Below are positions 55,787-64,000 of a DNA stretch of 64,000 bases, in pieces. Location: contig NZ_QYUO01000001.1 in the NCBI RefSeq assembly GCF_003591035.1, forward strand, positions 558,001 through 622,000, written 5' to 3'. The position numbers and the translations under genes were made by a program. The DNA comes from Noviherbaspirillum saxi (GTDB lineage: Bacteria; Pseudomonadota; Gammaproteobacteria; Burkholderiales; Burkholderiaceae_D). Position 1 is the stretch's first letter, and every line of letters begins with the position of its first letter. The notes beneath the pieces were generated by a model that was not told the origin of the DNA, ran no database searches, and saw only the letters and a list, made by a program, of their open reading frames with translations.

Positions 55787-56278
55787 TCACACCAGCGGCA
55801 AGGCCGTCGTGTCCTTGATCCTCTGCAGCGCGAAGCTGGACTTCACATCCATTACCGCCGGATGCCGCAGCAAGGTTTCCATCATGAAATGCGAGAAATG
55901 CTCCATGTCTTCCACATGGACGCGCAAGAGATAATCCATTTCTCCGGTCATCGCATAGCAGGCGACAACCTCCGGCCAGTTTGCAACCGATGCGGAAAAA
56001 TCCGCGCGCGGCGAACGCCCGCCGGCCGGATGCACATCGTTATGCTTTTCCAGCCGCACATTGACATAGGCTAGCAAGCCCAGTCCGATCTTGTCCGGAT
56101 CCAGCAGGGCGACGTATTGGCGTATTACCCCACGGTCTTCCAGGCTTTTGATACGGCGCAGGCAAGGCGACGGCGACAGGCTGACCCGCTCCGCGACTTC
56201 CTGATTGGTCAGCCTGCCATCGGATTGCAAGATTGCAAGGATTTTGCGGTCCGTTTTATCCAGTTCTATCTTGGGCAT
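55787..56278 (-). CDS. Lrp/AsnC-family regulator, probably for phhA
   Basis: 163 aa. Winged helix (ELDKTDRKILAILQSDGRLTNQEVAERVSLSPSPCLRRIKSLE) and RAM domain (LLAYVNVRLEKH ... GEMDYLLRVHVEDM). The start MPKIELDK at 56278 is more usual than an upstream ATG. It is divergent from phhA; a 15-bp Lrp-type palindrome lies in the intergenic region. Known regulators of phhA in betaproteobacteria and others include Lrp-like proteins; the ligand would be an aromatic or branched amino acid. Confidence 0.9.
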   Translation of the reverse strand: MPKIELDKTDRKILAILQSDGRLTNQEVAERVSLSPSPCLRRIKSLEDRGVIRQYVALLDPDKIGLGLLAYVNVRLEKHNDVHPAGGRSPRADFSASVANWPEVVACYAMTGEMDYLLRVHVEDMEHFSHFMMETLLRHPAVMDVKSSFALQRIKDTTALPLV

Positions 56279-56303
56279 ATTTGGCCAATATATGAAATTA
56301 ATA

Positions 56304-56318
56304 AGCAATATTATTGCT
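56304..56318. promoter_or_regulatory. Lrp-type operator between the regulator and phhA
   Basis: AGCAATATTATTGCT is a perfect 7-bp inverted repeat around one T. It agrees with the Lrp consensus YAGHAWATTWTDCTR. It lies 26 bp upstream of the regulator ATG and 110 bp before phhA, where TATACT (56372-56377) may be the -10 box. Confidence 0.6.
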
Positions 56319-56428
56319 CACTAATACCAAAGTAGCGCAACTATCGCAATTATCTGCTTTGGCAACTTGTCTATACTGTGCGAAAGGAATTTGCGCATGG
56401 CGCGCGTCACAGTGTTGGAGACACGATC

Positions 56429-57313
56429 ATGAATACCTCAGTAGACCAGGCGGACTTTTTCAAGACGCTGGAAGAAAAATCCGATGGCGGCACATTGCGC
56501 GGTGACTATAGCCGCTGCGATGCCAACTATGTGGTCCAGCAGGATTGGTCGGCATATACCCCAGAACAGCATGCGCTCTGGCGCCGACTCTATCAGCGCC
56601 AAGCGAAACTGGTTCCGGGCCGCGCCTGCGATGTGTTTATCGATAGCCTGGCGAAAATGGATGCCAGCGAGGAGATTCCGCGTTTCGACCGCACCACCGA
56701 GGCGCTGCACAAGGCAACCGGTTGGGAACTGGTTGCCGTGCCTGGCCTGGTGCCGGACCTGACTTTCTTCGAGCATCTGGCCAACCGCCGTTTCCCGGTG
56801 ACGGTCTGGCTGCGCGATCCGCATGAATTCGATTACATTGTCGAGCCCGATGTATTTCACGATTTCTTTGGTCATGTGCCGCTGCTGTTCAACCCGATCT
56901 TTGCCGACCACATGCAACAATACGGACAGGGTGGATTGAAAGCGCTCAAGGTCGATGGCCTGACCTATCTGGCGCGGCTGTACTGGTACACGGTGGAATT
57001 CGGATTGATGGAAAGCCCGCAAGGGTTGCGTGCCTATGGCGCCGGCATCCTGTCATCCGGCGGTGAAGTGGAATACTGCCTGACCGCCCCTGCGCCGCGG
57101 CGCATTCCGTTTGAGGTCGAGCGTGTGATGCGCACCTTGTACAAGATCGATTCGTACCAGGAAACGTATTTCGTGATCCGCGATTTCCAGCAATTGTTTG
57201 AAGCGACCACCCCCGACTTCACGCCTTACTATGAGCGTTTGAAAACCCAGGAAGCGCTGCCGGCAAATACCTTGCTGCCGGGCGAAATCAATCTCGCGCC
57301 AAACCCGCACTAA
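56429..57313 (+). CDS. phhA: Phenylalanine 4-monooxygenase
   Basis: 294 aa. Phe to Tyr, pterin- and iron-dependent. Iron ligands His144, His149 (VFHDFFGHVP) and Glu190 (YWYTVEFGL) are visible. The start 56429 has GGAG upstream. It lacks regulatory ACT domain, as other bacterial enzymes. No 4a-carbinolamine dehydratase gene (phhB) is next to it. Controlled most likely by the divergent Lrp-type gene. Confidence 0.96.
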   Translation: MNTSVDQADFFKTLEEKSDGGTLRGDYSRCDANYVVQQDWSAYTPEQHALWRRLYQRQAKLVPGRACDVFIDSLAKMDASEEIPRFDRTTEALHKATGWELVAVPGLVPDLTFFEHLANRRFPVTVWLRDPHEFDYIVEPDVFHDFFGHVPLLFNPIFADHMQQYGQGGLKALKVDGLTYLARLYWYTVEFGLMESPQGLRAYGAGILSSGGEVEYCLTAPAPRRIPFEVERVMRTLYKIDSYQETYFVIRDFQQLFEATTPDFTPYYERLKTQEALPANTLLPGEINLAPNPH

Positions 57314-57321
57314 CCCGGGGA

Positions 57322-57621
57322 CTAACTCGATAGCCTGCTGCGAAGCAGCAGGCGAATCTCTTCGCGCGTGACCTTGCCGTCTTTGTTCAGGTCCAGCCGG
57401 TCGAAGCTGCTGACCACGCGGTCCATGTTGGCGTTTTGCGCTTCGGCCTTGCTGAGTGCGCCATCCTGATCGATGTCCGCAGTCTTGAACTGCTCATCGA
57501 ATTTCGCTAGATGGCGCTTCGGTTTTGACTCTGAAACGGGGGCCGGGGCGGGCTCCGTAGCGATCGCAAGTCCGGCACCAAACACGGTGCCCGCCACCAT
57601 GCATGCCAGAATATGTTGCAT
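57322..57621 (-). CDS. Secreted EF-hand protein
   Basis: 99 aa. Start MQHILACMVAGTVFGAGLAIA is a signal peptide with a Cys at 7. Two EF-hand loops follow: D49-I-D-Q-D53-G ... E60 and D77-L-N-K-D81-G ... E88, both with complete ligands. A periplasmic calcium-binding role is suggested. Convergent with phhA, with 8 bases between stops. A start at 57681 would only add residues before the signal. Confidence 0.82.
   Translation of the reverse strand: MQHILACMVAGTVFGAGLAIATEPAPAPVSESKPKRHLAKFDEQFKTADIDQDGALSKAEAQNANMDRVVSSFDRLDLNKDGKVTREEIRLLLRSRLSS
57333..57353. terminator. Hairpin at the end of phhA and the EF-hand gene
   Basis: GCCTGCTGC, loop GAA, GCAGCAGGC: a 9-bp perfect stem 20 bp beyond the phhA stop, inside the last codons of the EF-hand gene. 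No U-run. May act on phhA mRNA. Confidence 0.4.
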
Positions 57622-57830
57622 TGCTTCCTCCACAGACGTGCTGATTACGGTTTTAATGTAAGCAGCGCCTGTGCCTTTCACTAAGGCATTTACGCCTTGT
57701 TACAGCTTGGCCGTGCTTTTTGTTTGCAGAACGGCTATTTTTCGACGCAGTACGCAGCAGAACAATGCTTCTTCATTAAGAATGTCACAACCGCCCGGCA
57801 TGTAATGTCGTCCAACTGTAAGCAATCACC

Positions 57831-58160
57831 TCAGGCCAATCGATACTGCAAGGCGGACAATTCAATATGCGTAAGAATCACCGCGCTTTTCAATGCGTAG
57901 GTCATGCCATCGGAAGGGTGCAGGCGATGCTGGGCTTCATCGCTGATTCGCGTCAGGTCATCAATACTCTGCCGCACCCGGGATTCATCCCGTGCGCGCA
58001 GCGCTTGCTGTGCCTGCCGGGAGCGCTGGCGTAGACGGAACACGCAATTCCTCAGTTCCATCGGAACATTCTCATCGTGATGACATGCCTTGGCCGCATG
58101 AATGATCGTGCGATCGATAAAGGCGAGTCGATTGAGAATTTCTTGTTGATGCACTTTCAT
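57831..58160 (-). CDS. Hypothetical 109-aa helical protein
   Basis: 109 aa, soluble, highly charged and helical: MKVHQQEILNRLAFIDRTII, HHDENVPMELRNCVFRLRQR, ARDESRVRQSIDDL and VILTHIELSALQYRLA. It has no recognised domain or signal. It lies by itself between the EF-hand gene and DUF72 with 209 bp downstream and 309 bp upstream where I see no gene. The pattern of conserved residues seems like a real protein. Confidence 0.6.
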   Translation of the reverse strand: MKVHQQEILNRLAFIDRTIIHAAKACHHDENVPMELRNCVFRLRQRSRQAQQALRARDESRVRQSIDDLTRISDEAQHRLHPSDGMTYALKSAVILTHIELSALQYRLA

Positions 58161-58469
58161 TCAAGACTCTCTTCCTGCGGCGCAGGTGCAGTTGATTTCC
58201 AGTGCATGGCTTGGGCGACCATGCCGATATCGCGGCTCCCCGCAACGAATGCTTATGCAAAGTCGATACAGTGGAACTCGCTCTCCGTCACACCCATGGA
58301 TGTAGTCGATGATGGACTTCGTGCACGGGTCTGGTCTCAGAGTGCGGTGACTCGATTGTGCTCCCGCTTCTGATGCGGATCAATTCGCAGTGCACAATGT
58401 CTAAGCGCTATACCAACAATGCAGTCAAGGAATTGGTGCACCGCGGCGCAAATCGGGATCGGACATCGC
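58161..58469. other. Gene-free region between the 109-aa gene and DUF72
   Basis: About 309 bp. Short open frames occur on the plus strand but with poor composition and no ribosome site. I see no repeat, terminator or RNA here. The promoter of the DUF72 gene is presumably inside but is not evident. Confidence 0.5.
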
Positions 58470-59318
58470 ATGCAAAACAACTCATCTTCTTCCCTATTCA
58501 TTGGATGCGCAGGCTGGAGTGTTCCCTCCGCCGCCGGCGCACACTTTCCCGCTGACGGCAGTCATTTGCAGCGCTATGCGCAGGTATTGAATGCGGTCGA
58601 AATCAACACCTCCTTTTATCGCCCGCACCGTCCTGTGATTTATGTGCGCTGGCGTGACAGCGTGCCCGAAACATTTCGCTTCTCGGCCAAGGTGCCGAAA
58701 CACATCACCCATGAACTACGTCTGAAAGAATTCAGGGAACCCCTGAAGCGCTTCATCGGAGAAGTGCGGCACCTCGGGAACAAGCTGGATTGCCTGCTGG
58801 TCCAACTGCCGCCCCGGCTGTCCTACAATGCCGGGAATGCGCGCAGCTTTTTCGTCGCCCTGCGAGAAATGGTTGAGGTCGATGTGGTGTGCGAGCCGCG
58901 CCATGCAAGCTGGTTCACGTCGGCAGCGGCCGACATGCTGCATGAACAGGATGTGTCGTACGTCATCGCGGATCCCCGGGTCACTCCCGTCGCCATCGAC
59001 AGCATTGCCGGACATATGCCGACGATCTATCTGCGGCTGCATGGCTCGCCCGAAATGTACTATTCAAGTTACTCTGATGCCTCTCTGGAAGCGCTGGCGG
59101 CACGGATCAAAACCTATTTGCAAGAGGGCAGCAAGGTATGGTGCGTATTCGACAATACCGCCAACGGCGCAGCCGTGCCCAATGCCTTATTCCTGTTGCA
59201 AGCGCTGGCGCGCACTGCCGGAGCGGGCGAGCCGCATGCGGAGGTGGAGGATTCAACTGCTGCCGGGGCTCTTTACAACGGTCACCGTGCAATCGGCCTG
59301 GGCTACCACTTGCGTTGA
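58470..59318 (+). CDS. DUF72 family protein
   Basis: 282 aa TIM-barrel-like protein. FIGCAGWSVPSAAG start block, NAVEINTSFYRPHRPVIYVRW, FSAKVPKHITHEL, and the C-terminal VWCVFDNTANGAAVPNALFLLQ are DUF72 hallmarks. Function is unknown (YecE family). The start 58470 is preferred. The final 25 residues after ALARTAGAG are encoded antisense to a universal-stress-protein remnant, so the original end may have been replaced. Confidence 0.88.
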   Translation: MQNNSSSSLFIGCAGWSVPSAAGAHFPADGSHLQRYAQVLNAVEINTSFYRPHRPVIYVRWRDSVPETFRFSAKVPKHITHELRLKEFREPLKRFIGEVRHLGNKLDCLLVQLPPRLSYNAGNARSFFVALREMVEVDVVCEPRHASWFTSAAADMLHEQDVSYVIADPRVTPVAIDSIAGHMPTIYLRLHGSPEMYYSSYSDASLEALAARIKTYLQEGSKVWCVFDNTANGAAVPNALFLLQALARTAGAGEPHAEVEDSTAAGALYNGHRAIGLGYHLR

Positions 59319-59402
59319 TACGCTGCCGAGGTAACGGCGGAGTACCGAACTGCCGCGCGAACCGATCACGATGTGGTCGACATCATTGCCAAGGTAACGA
59401 TG
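59253..59402 (-). pseudogene. Universal stress protein, C-terminal remnant
   Basis: Minus-strand frame: GNDVDHIVIGSRGSSVLRRY, LGSVSTQVVAQADCTVTVVK, then SPGSS and TGA at 59253-59255. This is the G-2x-G-9x-G(S/T)V end of a UspA domain with its ATP-type loop. The first two thirds are not found between it and queC (59443). It overlaps the DUF72 gene end antisense for 66 bp. A deletion relic. Confidence 0.75.
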
Positions 59403-59442
59403 TCATTGGCGTGCGCAGGCGTTGCGAGATTGGTGTCTCTGC

Positions 59443-60150
59443 TCAGGCCTTGCCGGCAATGAACTGCCGGTAGCCGCGCGCACGCAATTCGCAGGCGGGG
59501 CAGGTGCCGCAGCCATAGCCCCAGTCATGCAAGGCGCCACGCTCCCCAAGATAGCAGGTATGCGTGTCGGCACGGATCAGATCCACCAGCGCCTGTCCGC
59601 CCAGTTCGTCGGCAAGTTTCCATGTCGCGGCCTTGTCGATCCACATCAGCGGCGTTTCCAGTTTCAGGCGCGTCGCCATGCCGAGATTGAGCGCGACCTG
59701 CATGGCCTTCATCGTATCGTCGCGGCAATCCGGATAGCCGGAAAAATCCGTCTCGCACATGCCGCCGACCAGGACATCGAGGCCGCGGCGATAGGCAACC
59801 GTGGCCGCCACCGTCATGAACAACAGATTGCGCCCCGGCACAAAGGTATTCGGCAAACCATTGTCCTGCATGGCGATGGCGACGTCGCTGGTCAGCGCGG
59901 TATCGGAAATTTTCGAGATCAGGGACAGATCGATCATATGATCTTCACCCAGTTTACCGGCCCAGTCGGCGGACTGCAGTCGCATCTTTTGCAGCAGCGC
60001 AGGTCGCACGCTCAATTCGATCGCATGGCGCTGCCCGTAGTCGAAGCCTATGGTTTCCACCCGCTGGTAGCGGGATAGCGCCCAGGCCAGGCAAGTGGTC
60101 GAGTCCTGTCCGCCGCTGAATAAAACAAGTGCACTGATGTTCGTGGTCAT
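59443..60150 (-). CDS. queC: 7-cyano-7-deazaguanine synthase
   Basis: 235 aa. PP-loop motif [12 protein letters not shown] near residue 10, [11 protein letters not shown], and the zinc-site cysteines in [16 protein letters not shown]. It makes preQ0 for queuosine tRNA modification from CDG, ATP and ammonia. The start is [11 protein letters not shown] (60150). Other que genes are not in the window. Confidence 0.95.
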   Translation of the reverse strand: MTTNISALVLFSGGQDSTTCLAWALSRYQRVETIGFDYGQRHAIELSVRPALLQKMRLQSADWAGKLGEDHMIDLSLISKISDTALTSDVAIAMQDNGLPNTFVPGRNLLFMTVAATVAYRRGLDVLVGGMCETDFSGYPDCRDDTMKAMQVALNLGMATRLKLETPLMWIDKAATWKLADELGGQALVDLIRADTHTCYLGERGALHDWGYGCGTCPACELRARGYRQFIAGKA

Positions 60151-60248
60151 GTATCGAAGGAAAGATTGACTGGATAGGTGCGCGTACCTGAAACGCGAAT
60201 TCCCGGCGCCGTCACCCTGGTAGTGGCGATTGTAGCGGCAGCGCGGCG

Positions 60249-60998
60249 TTACGATCCCTTTTTCGTCACCTGCTGCAGGTTCTGTTCGATGAAGTCGCCA
60301 TCGTCTTCGCTGTAGCGTACCCGCACCGGATACCACTCCATCGACGGCGCCAGCCAGACGTCGAGATGTTGATCCTTCGAATCGGGGGTCGGGACCCGTT
60401 GCAGGTGCAAGCTGTTGATGTTGCCGAGCGGCGTGCGTATGGTTTCCTGCTTTACGACCTGGAACGACCACTCGTCCGCGTCGCGCTGGCCCGCGACAAA
60501 CACTTTCCATGCATAGCCTGGCTTGAATCGGGCCGGCGTGGCACGTGCCACCGATACCAGCTGCCAGATCACGCTGTTGCGATCCTGTTCACCGCCCTGA
60601 ATAGGATAGCGCCGGTCGGAATCGCTGAAACTGATGGTCCGTGCCGCGCGGTCGAACGATGTGGTGGTGGGCTGCCGGCGCAGGCGCTTTTCGACAAAGG
60701 CGGTCGGCGCCAATCCGAAGGCATCGATGCCGCCCTCGCTCCTGGCATCGAGAATTTTTCCGATCAGCATGGCGCGTGCTTCGTTGCTTGCGCTGAAGGT
60801 GCTGGGGGTAACGCTCCAGCGCATGAGTGCATCACCTTCGACGGCAATGCCTTTCTGCTTTGCCTTGATGGTGTAACTTAATTCGGCCGAAGGCGGCAGG
60901 TTCACTTTCTGTTTCACCGGCGGCGCGGCAATGCCGGCAGGCAGCGCGCCGCACAGTGCGACAGCCAGCATCATCGTTAACAAAGGATGTTTCATCAT
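60249..60998 (-). CDS. DUF3108 secreted protein
   Basis: 249 aa. Signal peptide to about 24 (LPAGIAA), then a DUF3108 beta-rich domain ([63 protein letters not shown]). The function of the family is unknown. Its start is directly adjacent to the stop of a longer paralogue upstream, so the pair makes an operon. Confidence 0.87.
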   Translation of the reverse strand: MMKHPLLTMMLAVALCGALPAGIAAPPVKQKVNLPPSAELSYTIKAKQKGIAVEGDALMRWSVTPSTFSASNEARAMLIGKILDARSEGGIDAFGLAPTAFVEKRLRRQPTTTSFDRAARTISFSDSDRRYPIQGGEQDRNSVIWQLVSVARATPARFKPGYAWKVFVAGQRDADEWSFQVVKQETIRTPLGNINSLHLQRVPTPDSKDQHLDVWLAPSMEWYPVRVRYSEDDGDFIEQNLQQVTKKGS

Positions 60999-62150
60999 TC
61001 AGTTTTCTTGGTTGGCCGGCGCGGCGCCGGCATTCAGGTGCGATAAGGACATGTCGAGATAATCGCCATTCGCCGACGTCTGCCGCAGCCTGACCGGATA
61101 CCATCCCTGCTGCGGGGCGAGCCAGATGTCGATGGTCTGGTCATAGGCTTTTTGCCGCGGCGCGCGCCGCACATGCCAGGCCTGCATCGCGCCGTATGCT
61201 GTCTCGATATTTTCTTCGCCGATCACCACGATGCGCCAGGTTTCCGCATCGCGCGCGCCGGCCACGACCATGTCAAAGATGGCGCCGGGCGCGAATCGAC
61301 CGGGTTCGCCGCGGCCGATGCCGGACAATTGCCACATGATGCTGGCCCTGTCCTGTTCGTCGCCCTGGTAGGGATAATTTGCCTCCGACGCGGAAAAGGT
61401 GATCTTGCGGTTGTCATGCTGAAAATGCGTATGGGTCAATGATTTGTTTCTCGGCTTTTCGCTGTAGAGCACCGGCGCGACACCTTGTTCATTGATTACG
61501 CCTTCGCTCTTGAAGTTCAATACCGTCAGGTTGATCAGCAGCAGGGAGGCGCTGGCTTCGCCGGTGATGCGATAACGGCCGCCCGCGTTTTCCCAGACAA
61601 AGCTTCCCGCGCCATACCATTTCTGGTTGCCGCGCATTGCCGTCACGTCATAGTGCAATTCGGCCGACGGCGGTAGCGCGACGGTATAAGGCGCCGGTGC
61701 GGGCGGACTCGCTTCCGCTGCCGGGGGCGCGGTTTCGATGACAGGTTCGGGTGCGGGCATGGCCGGAATTGCCGCGACCGGCGCTTCGGTACTGGTGCCG
61801 GGCGTTTCCATGCCTGCCGGCGGCAAGCTTGCAAGCGTCTCGGCGGATGATTCGACAGGCGGCGGGGGGCGCGGCTTGGGCGCAGGTTTCGGCTTGGCGG
61901 CACGCGGCTTGGGCTTAGCCTCTGCGGCACGTTGCGGCGGCGGGGGCGCAGCAGGAGCCGGCGGTTCCTGGCTCAGGGTCACGCTCACCACTTGGGGCGG
62001 CGGCTCTTCCCGCATCGATGGCAAGCCGAAGCTCCCTTGTGCCCACTGGTAGGCAAGCAGATGGAGCAGAGCGGAAAGAAGCAGCAGCACGACGCCCCGC
62101 CGTGCCCGGGGTTTCTGCGCCTGCCTGCCGGGCAAGGAAAACTGGATCAT
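60999..62150 (-). CDS. DUF3108 protein with membrane anchor and proline-rich linker
   Basis: 383 aa. N-terminal anchor (RGVVLLLLSALLHLLAYQWA), then about 120 residues very rich in Pro, Ala and Lys, similar to TonB periplasmic spacers, then a DUF3108 domain (LPPSAELHYDVTAMRGNQKW; GDEQDRASIMWQLSGIGRG; IWLAPQQGWYPVRLRQTSANGDY). It starts at ATG 62150; further upstream codons are not coding-like. The layout suggests a protein that spans the periplasm. Confidence 0.87.
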   Translation of the reverse strand: MIQFSLPGRQAQKPRARRGVVLLLLSALLHLLAYQWAQGSFGLPSMREEPPPQVVSVTLSQEPPAPAAPPPPQRAAEAKPKPRAAKPKPAPKPRPPPPVESSAETLASLPPAGMETPGTSTEAPVAAIPAMPAPEPVIETAPPAAEASPPAPAPYTVALPPSAELHYDVTAMRGNQKWYGAGSFVWENAGGRYRITGEASASLLLINLTVLNFKSEGVINEQGVAPVLYSEKPRNKSLTHTHFQHDNRKITFSASEANYPYQGDEQDRASIMWQLSGIGRGEPGRFAPGAIFDMVVAGARDAETWRIVVIGEENIETAYGAMQAWHVRRAPRQKAYDQTIDIWLAPQQGWYPVRLRQTSANGDYLDMSLSHLNAGAAPANQEN

Positions 62151-62352
62151 CCCGCTAGTGTAACAATCTCTTCTTCCAGCTCGAAGGTATGCGTCAGGTT
62201 TCATGCGGGCAATGGCGCTTGTCTGAGCGGTAGCATGGCCGACAGGTTCTGCGTTTGATCCGCCGCACATGACAGGGCCGGCATCGCGGTGCATACTTGG
62301 GGCTTGCGCGGTAATCCCGCATGTTCACGTTTTCTATGCCTGGAGGTGTTCG

Positions 62353-63078
62353 ATGATTAAACCAGAAATGCCAAACTTTTCCGGAATGGGCGCGATGACC
62401 GACACCCTGGACTTCGTGAAAAACCTGTGGGGAAGCATGGGCATTCCTGGCATGAATGTGCCCGGGGCCAATGCGCCCGGCATGTCGATTCCAGGAATGA
62501 ATATACCGGGCATTCCCGGCATGGTGATGCCGACCCTGTCGGTGGAAGAAATCAATAAAAAGATCGCGGATCTCAAGGCGGTCGAAACCTGGCTGACGCT
62601 CAACATGAACATGTTGCGCGGTACCATCCAGGCACTGGAAGTGCAGGCCGCCACCATTTCCACCCTCCAGACCATGGGCGAAACATTCGCCGCGACCATG
62701 CAGGCCGGCGCAGCCGCCGCCAAACCGTCCGCAAAAGCGTCGAACGGGAATGGCAGCAGTGCCAGCAGCACATCGAGTGCGACAAGCGAGGCAAGCGCCG
62801 GCGACAAACGCAAGGGCGTTCCCGAGCCAACCAGCAAGGATGAAAGCGATGCGGCCAACCTGACCGCGCCGCTCGTCAATGCCGCCGCATGGTGGAACAT
62901 GCTGCAGGATCAATTCAAGCAAGCCGTCAATACCGCGATGACAGAAACGCCGAAATCCGACGAGCAAGCCGGCGGCAAACCGAAGGCAGCCGCGAAAAGC
63001 GCCGGCAAGGACAAGGACAAGGGCGAGCCGGCAGCCAAGGCGTCCCCGTCTGCCCGCAAGAGCAAACCGGAGAAATAA
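62353..63078 (+). CDS. phaM: PhaM-type polyhydroxyalkanoate granule protein
   Basis: 241 aa, start 62353 with a strong GGAGG. MTDTLDFVKNLWGSMG is the PhaM signature. A run of IPGMNVPGANAPGMSIPGMN-type repeats follows, then PTLSVEEINKKIADLKAVET with WLTLNMNMLRGTIQALEVQ, a Ser/Ala linker, and a Lys/Ala-rich tail (AAKSAGKDKDKG) like those that bind DNA. PhaM in Ralstonia activates PHA synthase and ties granules to the nucleoid. No pha synthesis gene is close. Confidence 0.85.
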   Translation: MIKPEMPNFSGMGAMTDTLDFVKNLWGSMGIPGMNVPGANAPGMSIPGMNIPGIPGMVMPTLSVEEINKKIADLKAVETWLTLNMNMLRGTIQALEVQAATISTLQTMGETFAATMQAGAAAAKPSAKASNGNGSSASSTSSATSEASAGDKRKGVPEPTSKDESDAANLTAPLVNAAAWWNMLQDQFKQAVNTAMTETPKSDEQAGGKPKAAAKSAGKDKDKGEPAAKASPSARKSKPEK

Positions 63079-63104
63079 TTACAGCAATACCCGCGGCAGC
63101 CAGT

Positions 63105-64000
63105 TCAATCCGCCGGTATTGCCGGCGCTACCTTCAGGTGCCGGGCCATCCAGATCGCAATGAATGTACAGGCCATCGCGAGATAGCCGACCAGATTGTA
63201 CCGTTCGATCTGTCCGGCGGCATTGTGGGTGATGATCAGGCCCGCGATCAACGATGCCATTCCGGAAGCCAGCATCTGTACCGACGAGGCTATGCTCATG
63301 AAGGTGCCGCGCACCTGAGGCGCGGCCGCCGCGGTAATCATCGCCATACCCGGAACCATACGCCCGGGCACCAGAATGAAAAACACCGTGGAATTGAGCA
63401 GTACGGCCCACCAGGGCACGGGCACCAGATGCGTGGTCACCAGGAGCGGCACCAGCGAAGCCAGCGCCAGCACGCGATAGGTGCGCAGCTTGCCATGGCG
63501 GTCCGCCATCTTTCCGATCAGGCGCGAAGTGAAAAAGGTCGCGGTTCCACCGCACAGATAGATCACGGTAATGAAAGATTCCGACATGCCCACATTGGCC
63601 GTGTAATAAAGCGCCACATAGGGGATCACCGTGAAGCCACCCAGCATCAATAGCGACATGAAGACATAGGCTTTCAAATGGTTGGGTTCCCTCGCGACCG
63701 CGTAGATTTGCTGGAACACATTGCCGCTGCGGATGCGTTGCAAATGATCGGTCAGTGACGGCAGATACCGGTAACCGACCGCCAGGAAGCCGCACGACAG
63801 CAGTACGATGAAAAAGAAGGGCGCGCGCCAGCCGAGCGTGCCCATATGTGATGCGAGGAACAGCCCGAGCGGGACACCGGCTACCGTCGACAGCGCGAAC
63901 GCGGCCATGATCGTACCCATTGCCTGCCCGCGTCGTTCAAAGGGCACGACATCGGCCACCATCGTCTGCACCAGCGCGCCCAATATGCCGCCGAACGCTC
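63105..64000 (-). CDS. MFS transporter (C-terminal part; start beyond the window)
   Basis: At least 298 aa. The frame is open to the window edge and continues upstream of it. It shows the MFS-type loop VPFERRGQAMGTIMAAFALSTVAGVPLG and a second GKMADRHGKLRTYRVLAL at the cytoplasmic 8-9 loop, with about nine membrane helices visible. Drug:H+ antiporter or sugar-efflux-like subfamily is suggested; substrate unknown. Convergent with phaM, 26 bp apart. Confidence 0.88.
   Translation of the reverse strand, partial: AFGGILGALVQTMVADVVPFERRGQAMGTIMAAFALSTVAGVPLGLFLASHMGTLGWRAPFFFIVLLSCGFLAVGYRYLPSLTDHLQRIRSGNVFQQIYAVAREPNHLKAYVFMSLLMLGGFTVIPYVALYYTANVGMSESFITVIYLCGGTATFFTSRLIGKMADRHGKLRTYRVLALASLVPLLVTTHLVPVPWWAVLLNSTVFFILVPGRMVPGMAMITAAAAPQVRGTFMSIASSVQMLASGMASLIAGLIITHNAAGQIERYNLVGYLAMACTFIAIWMARHLKVAPAIPAD

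Noticed and set aside
58077..58373. 98-codon plus-strand frame before DUF72
   Set aside because: It overlaps another gene antisense, lacks a ribosome site and has no coding-like pattern.

Overview
The window is about 64 kb of GC-rich bacterial chromosome. Gene content and order point to a betaproteobacterium of the Burkholderiales, most likely near the Oxalobacteraceae (Herminiimonas, Collimonas and Herbaspirillum are the nearest familiar relatives). The signs are the dapF-DUF484-xerC block, metK-SAH riboswitch-ahcY-holin-like-metF, the cysteine-poor DksA, hslVU, a phasin-like PhaM protein and phhA with a divergent Lrp gene. The taxonomic placement is inferred from gene content alone.

Layout. 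1-10.7 kb: a type II secretion operon in the order (H)IJKLMN-D-E-F-C, largely joined by ATGA overlaps. 10.7-15.0 kb: a small accessory island. It holds a decayed lipoprotein fragment fused to a truncated, multiply mutated IS1380-family transposase, followed by four cargo genes (WYL regulator, small membrane protein, 106-aa unknown, GIY-YIG-like protein) lying between two direct copies of a 91-bp IS1380-type end. 15.0-19.4 kb: a GNAT acetyltransferase, hslVU with an unlisted 59-aa basic ORF, and a STAS-domain gene frameshifted at a run of six G. 19.5-27.3 kb: a zinc-starvation region with a Zur-like regulator, a CobW GTPase, cysteine-poor DksA, an FtsX-type ABC system, DUF3299, DUF2946 and a ZnuD-like receptor. 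27.4-33.1 kb: RlmI, XerC, DUF484, DapF and two LpxL/HtrB-type acyltransferases. 33.1-37.5 kb: the S-adenosylmethionine cycle (metK, ahcY, metF), with a textbook SAH riboswitch before ahcY and a structured leader before metK that I do not recognise.

37.5-42.2 kb: 5-formyl-THF cyclo-ligase, Slt, a GST-like protein and Cca. 42.2-55.8 kb: an unusual accessory metabolic and signalling cluster. It holds an acetolactate-synthase-like TPP enzyme, two adjacent degenerate citrate-synthase-like proteins, a TonB receptor, a sulfotransferase with an APS kinase, a lone ABC-type binding protein, a possible 30-aa ORF, and a 1494-aa protein that joins a phosphorelay to GGDEF and EAL domains. 55.8-64 kb: an Lrp-type regulator and phhA, an EF-hand protein, DUF72 with an antisense universal-stress-protein remnant, queC, two DUF3108 proteins, phaM and a partial MFS transporter.

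How parts fit. The zinc genes share a 15-bp palindrome (TGCAAY-N3-RTTGCA) at two likely promoters, which makes a candidate operator. The sulfotransferase needs PAPS, and the adjoining APS kinase would supply it, so the cluster may make or modify a sulfated metabolite. The strongest candidates for something undescribed are the metK leader, the TPP/citrate-synthase-like/sulfotransferase cluster, and the IS1380-bounded cargo. I saw no tRNA, rRNA or CRISPR array.
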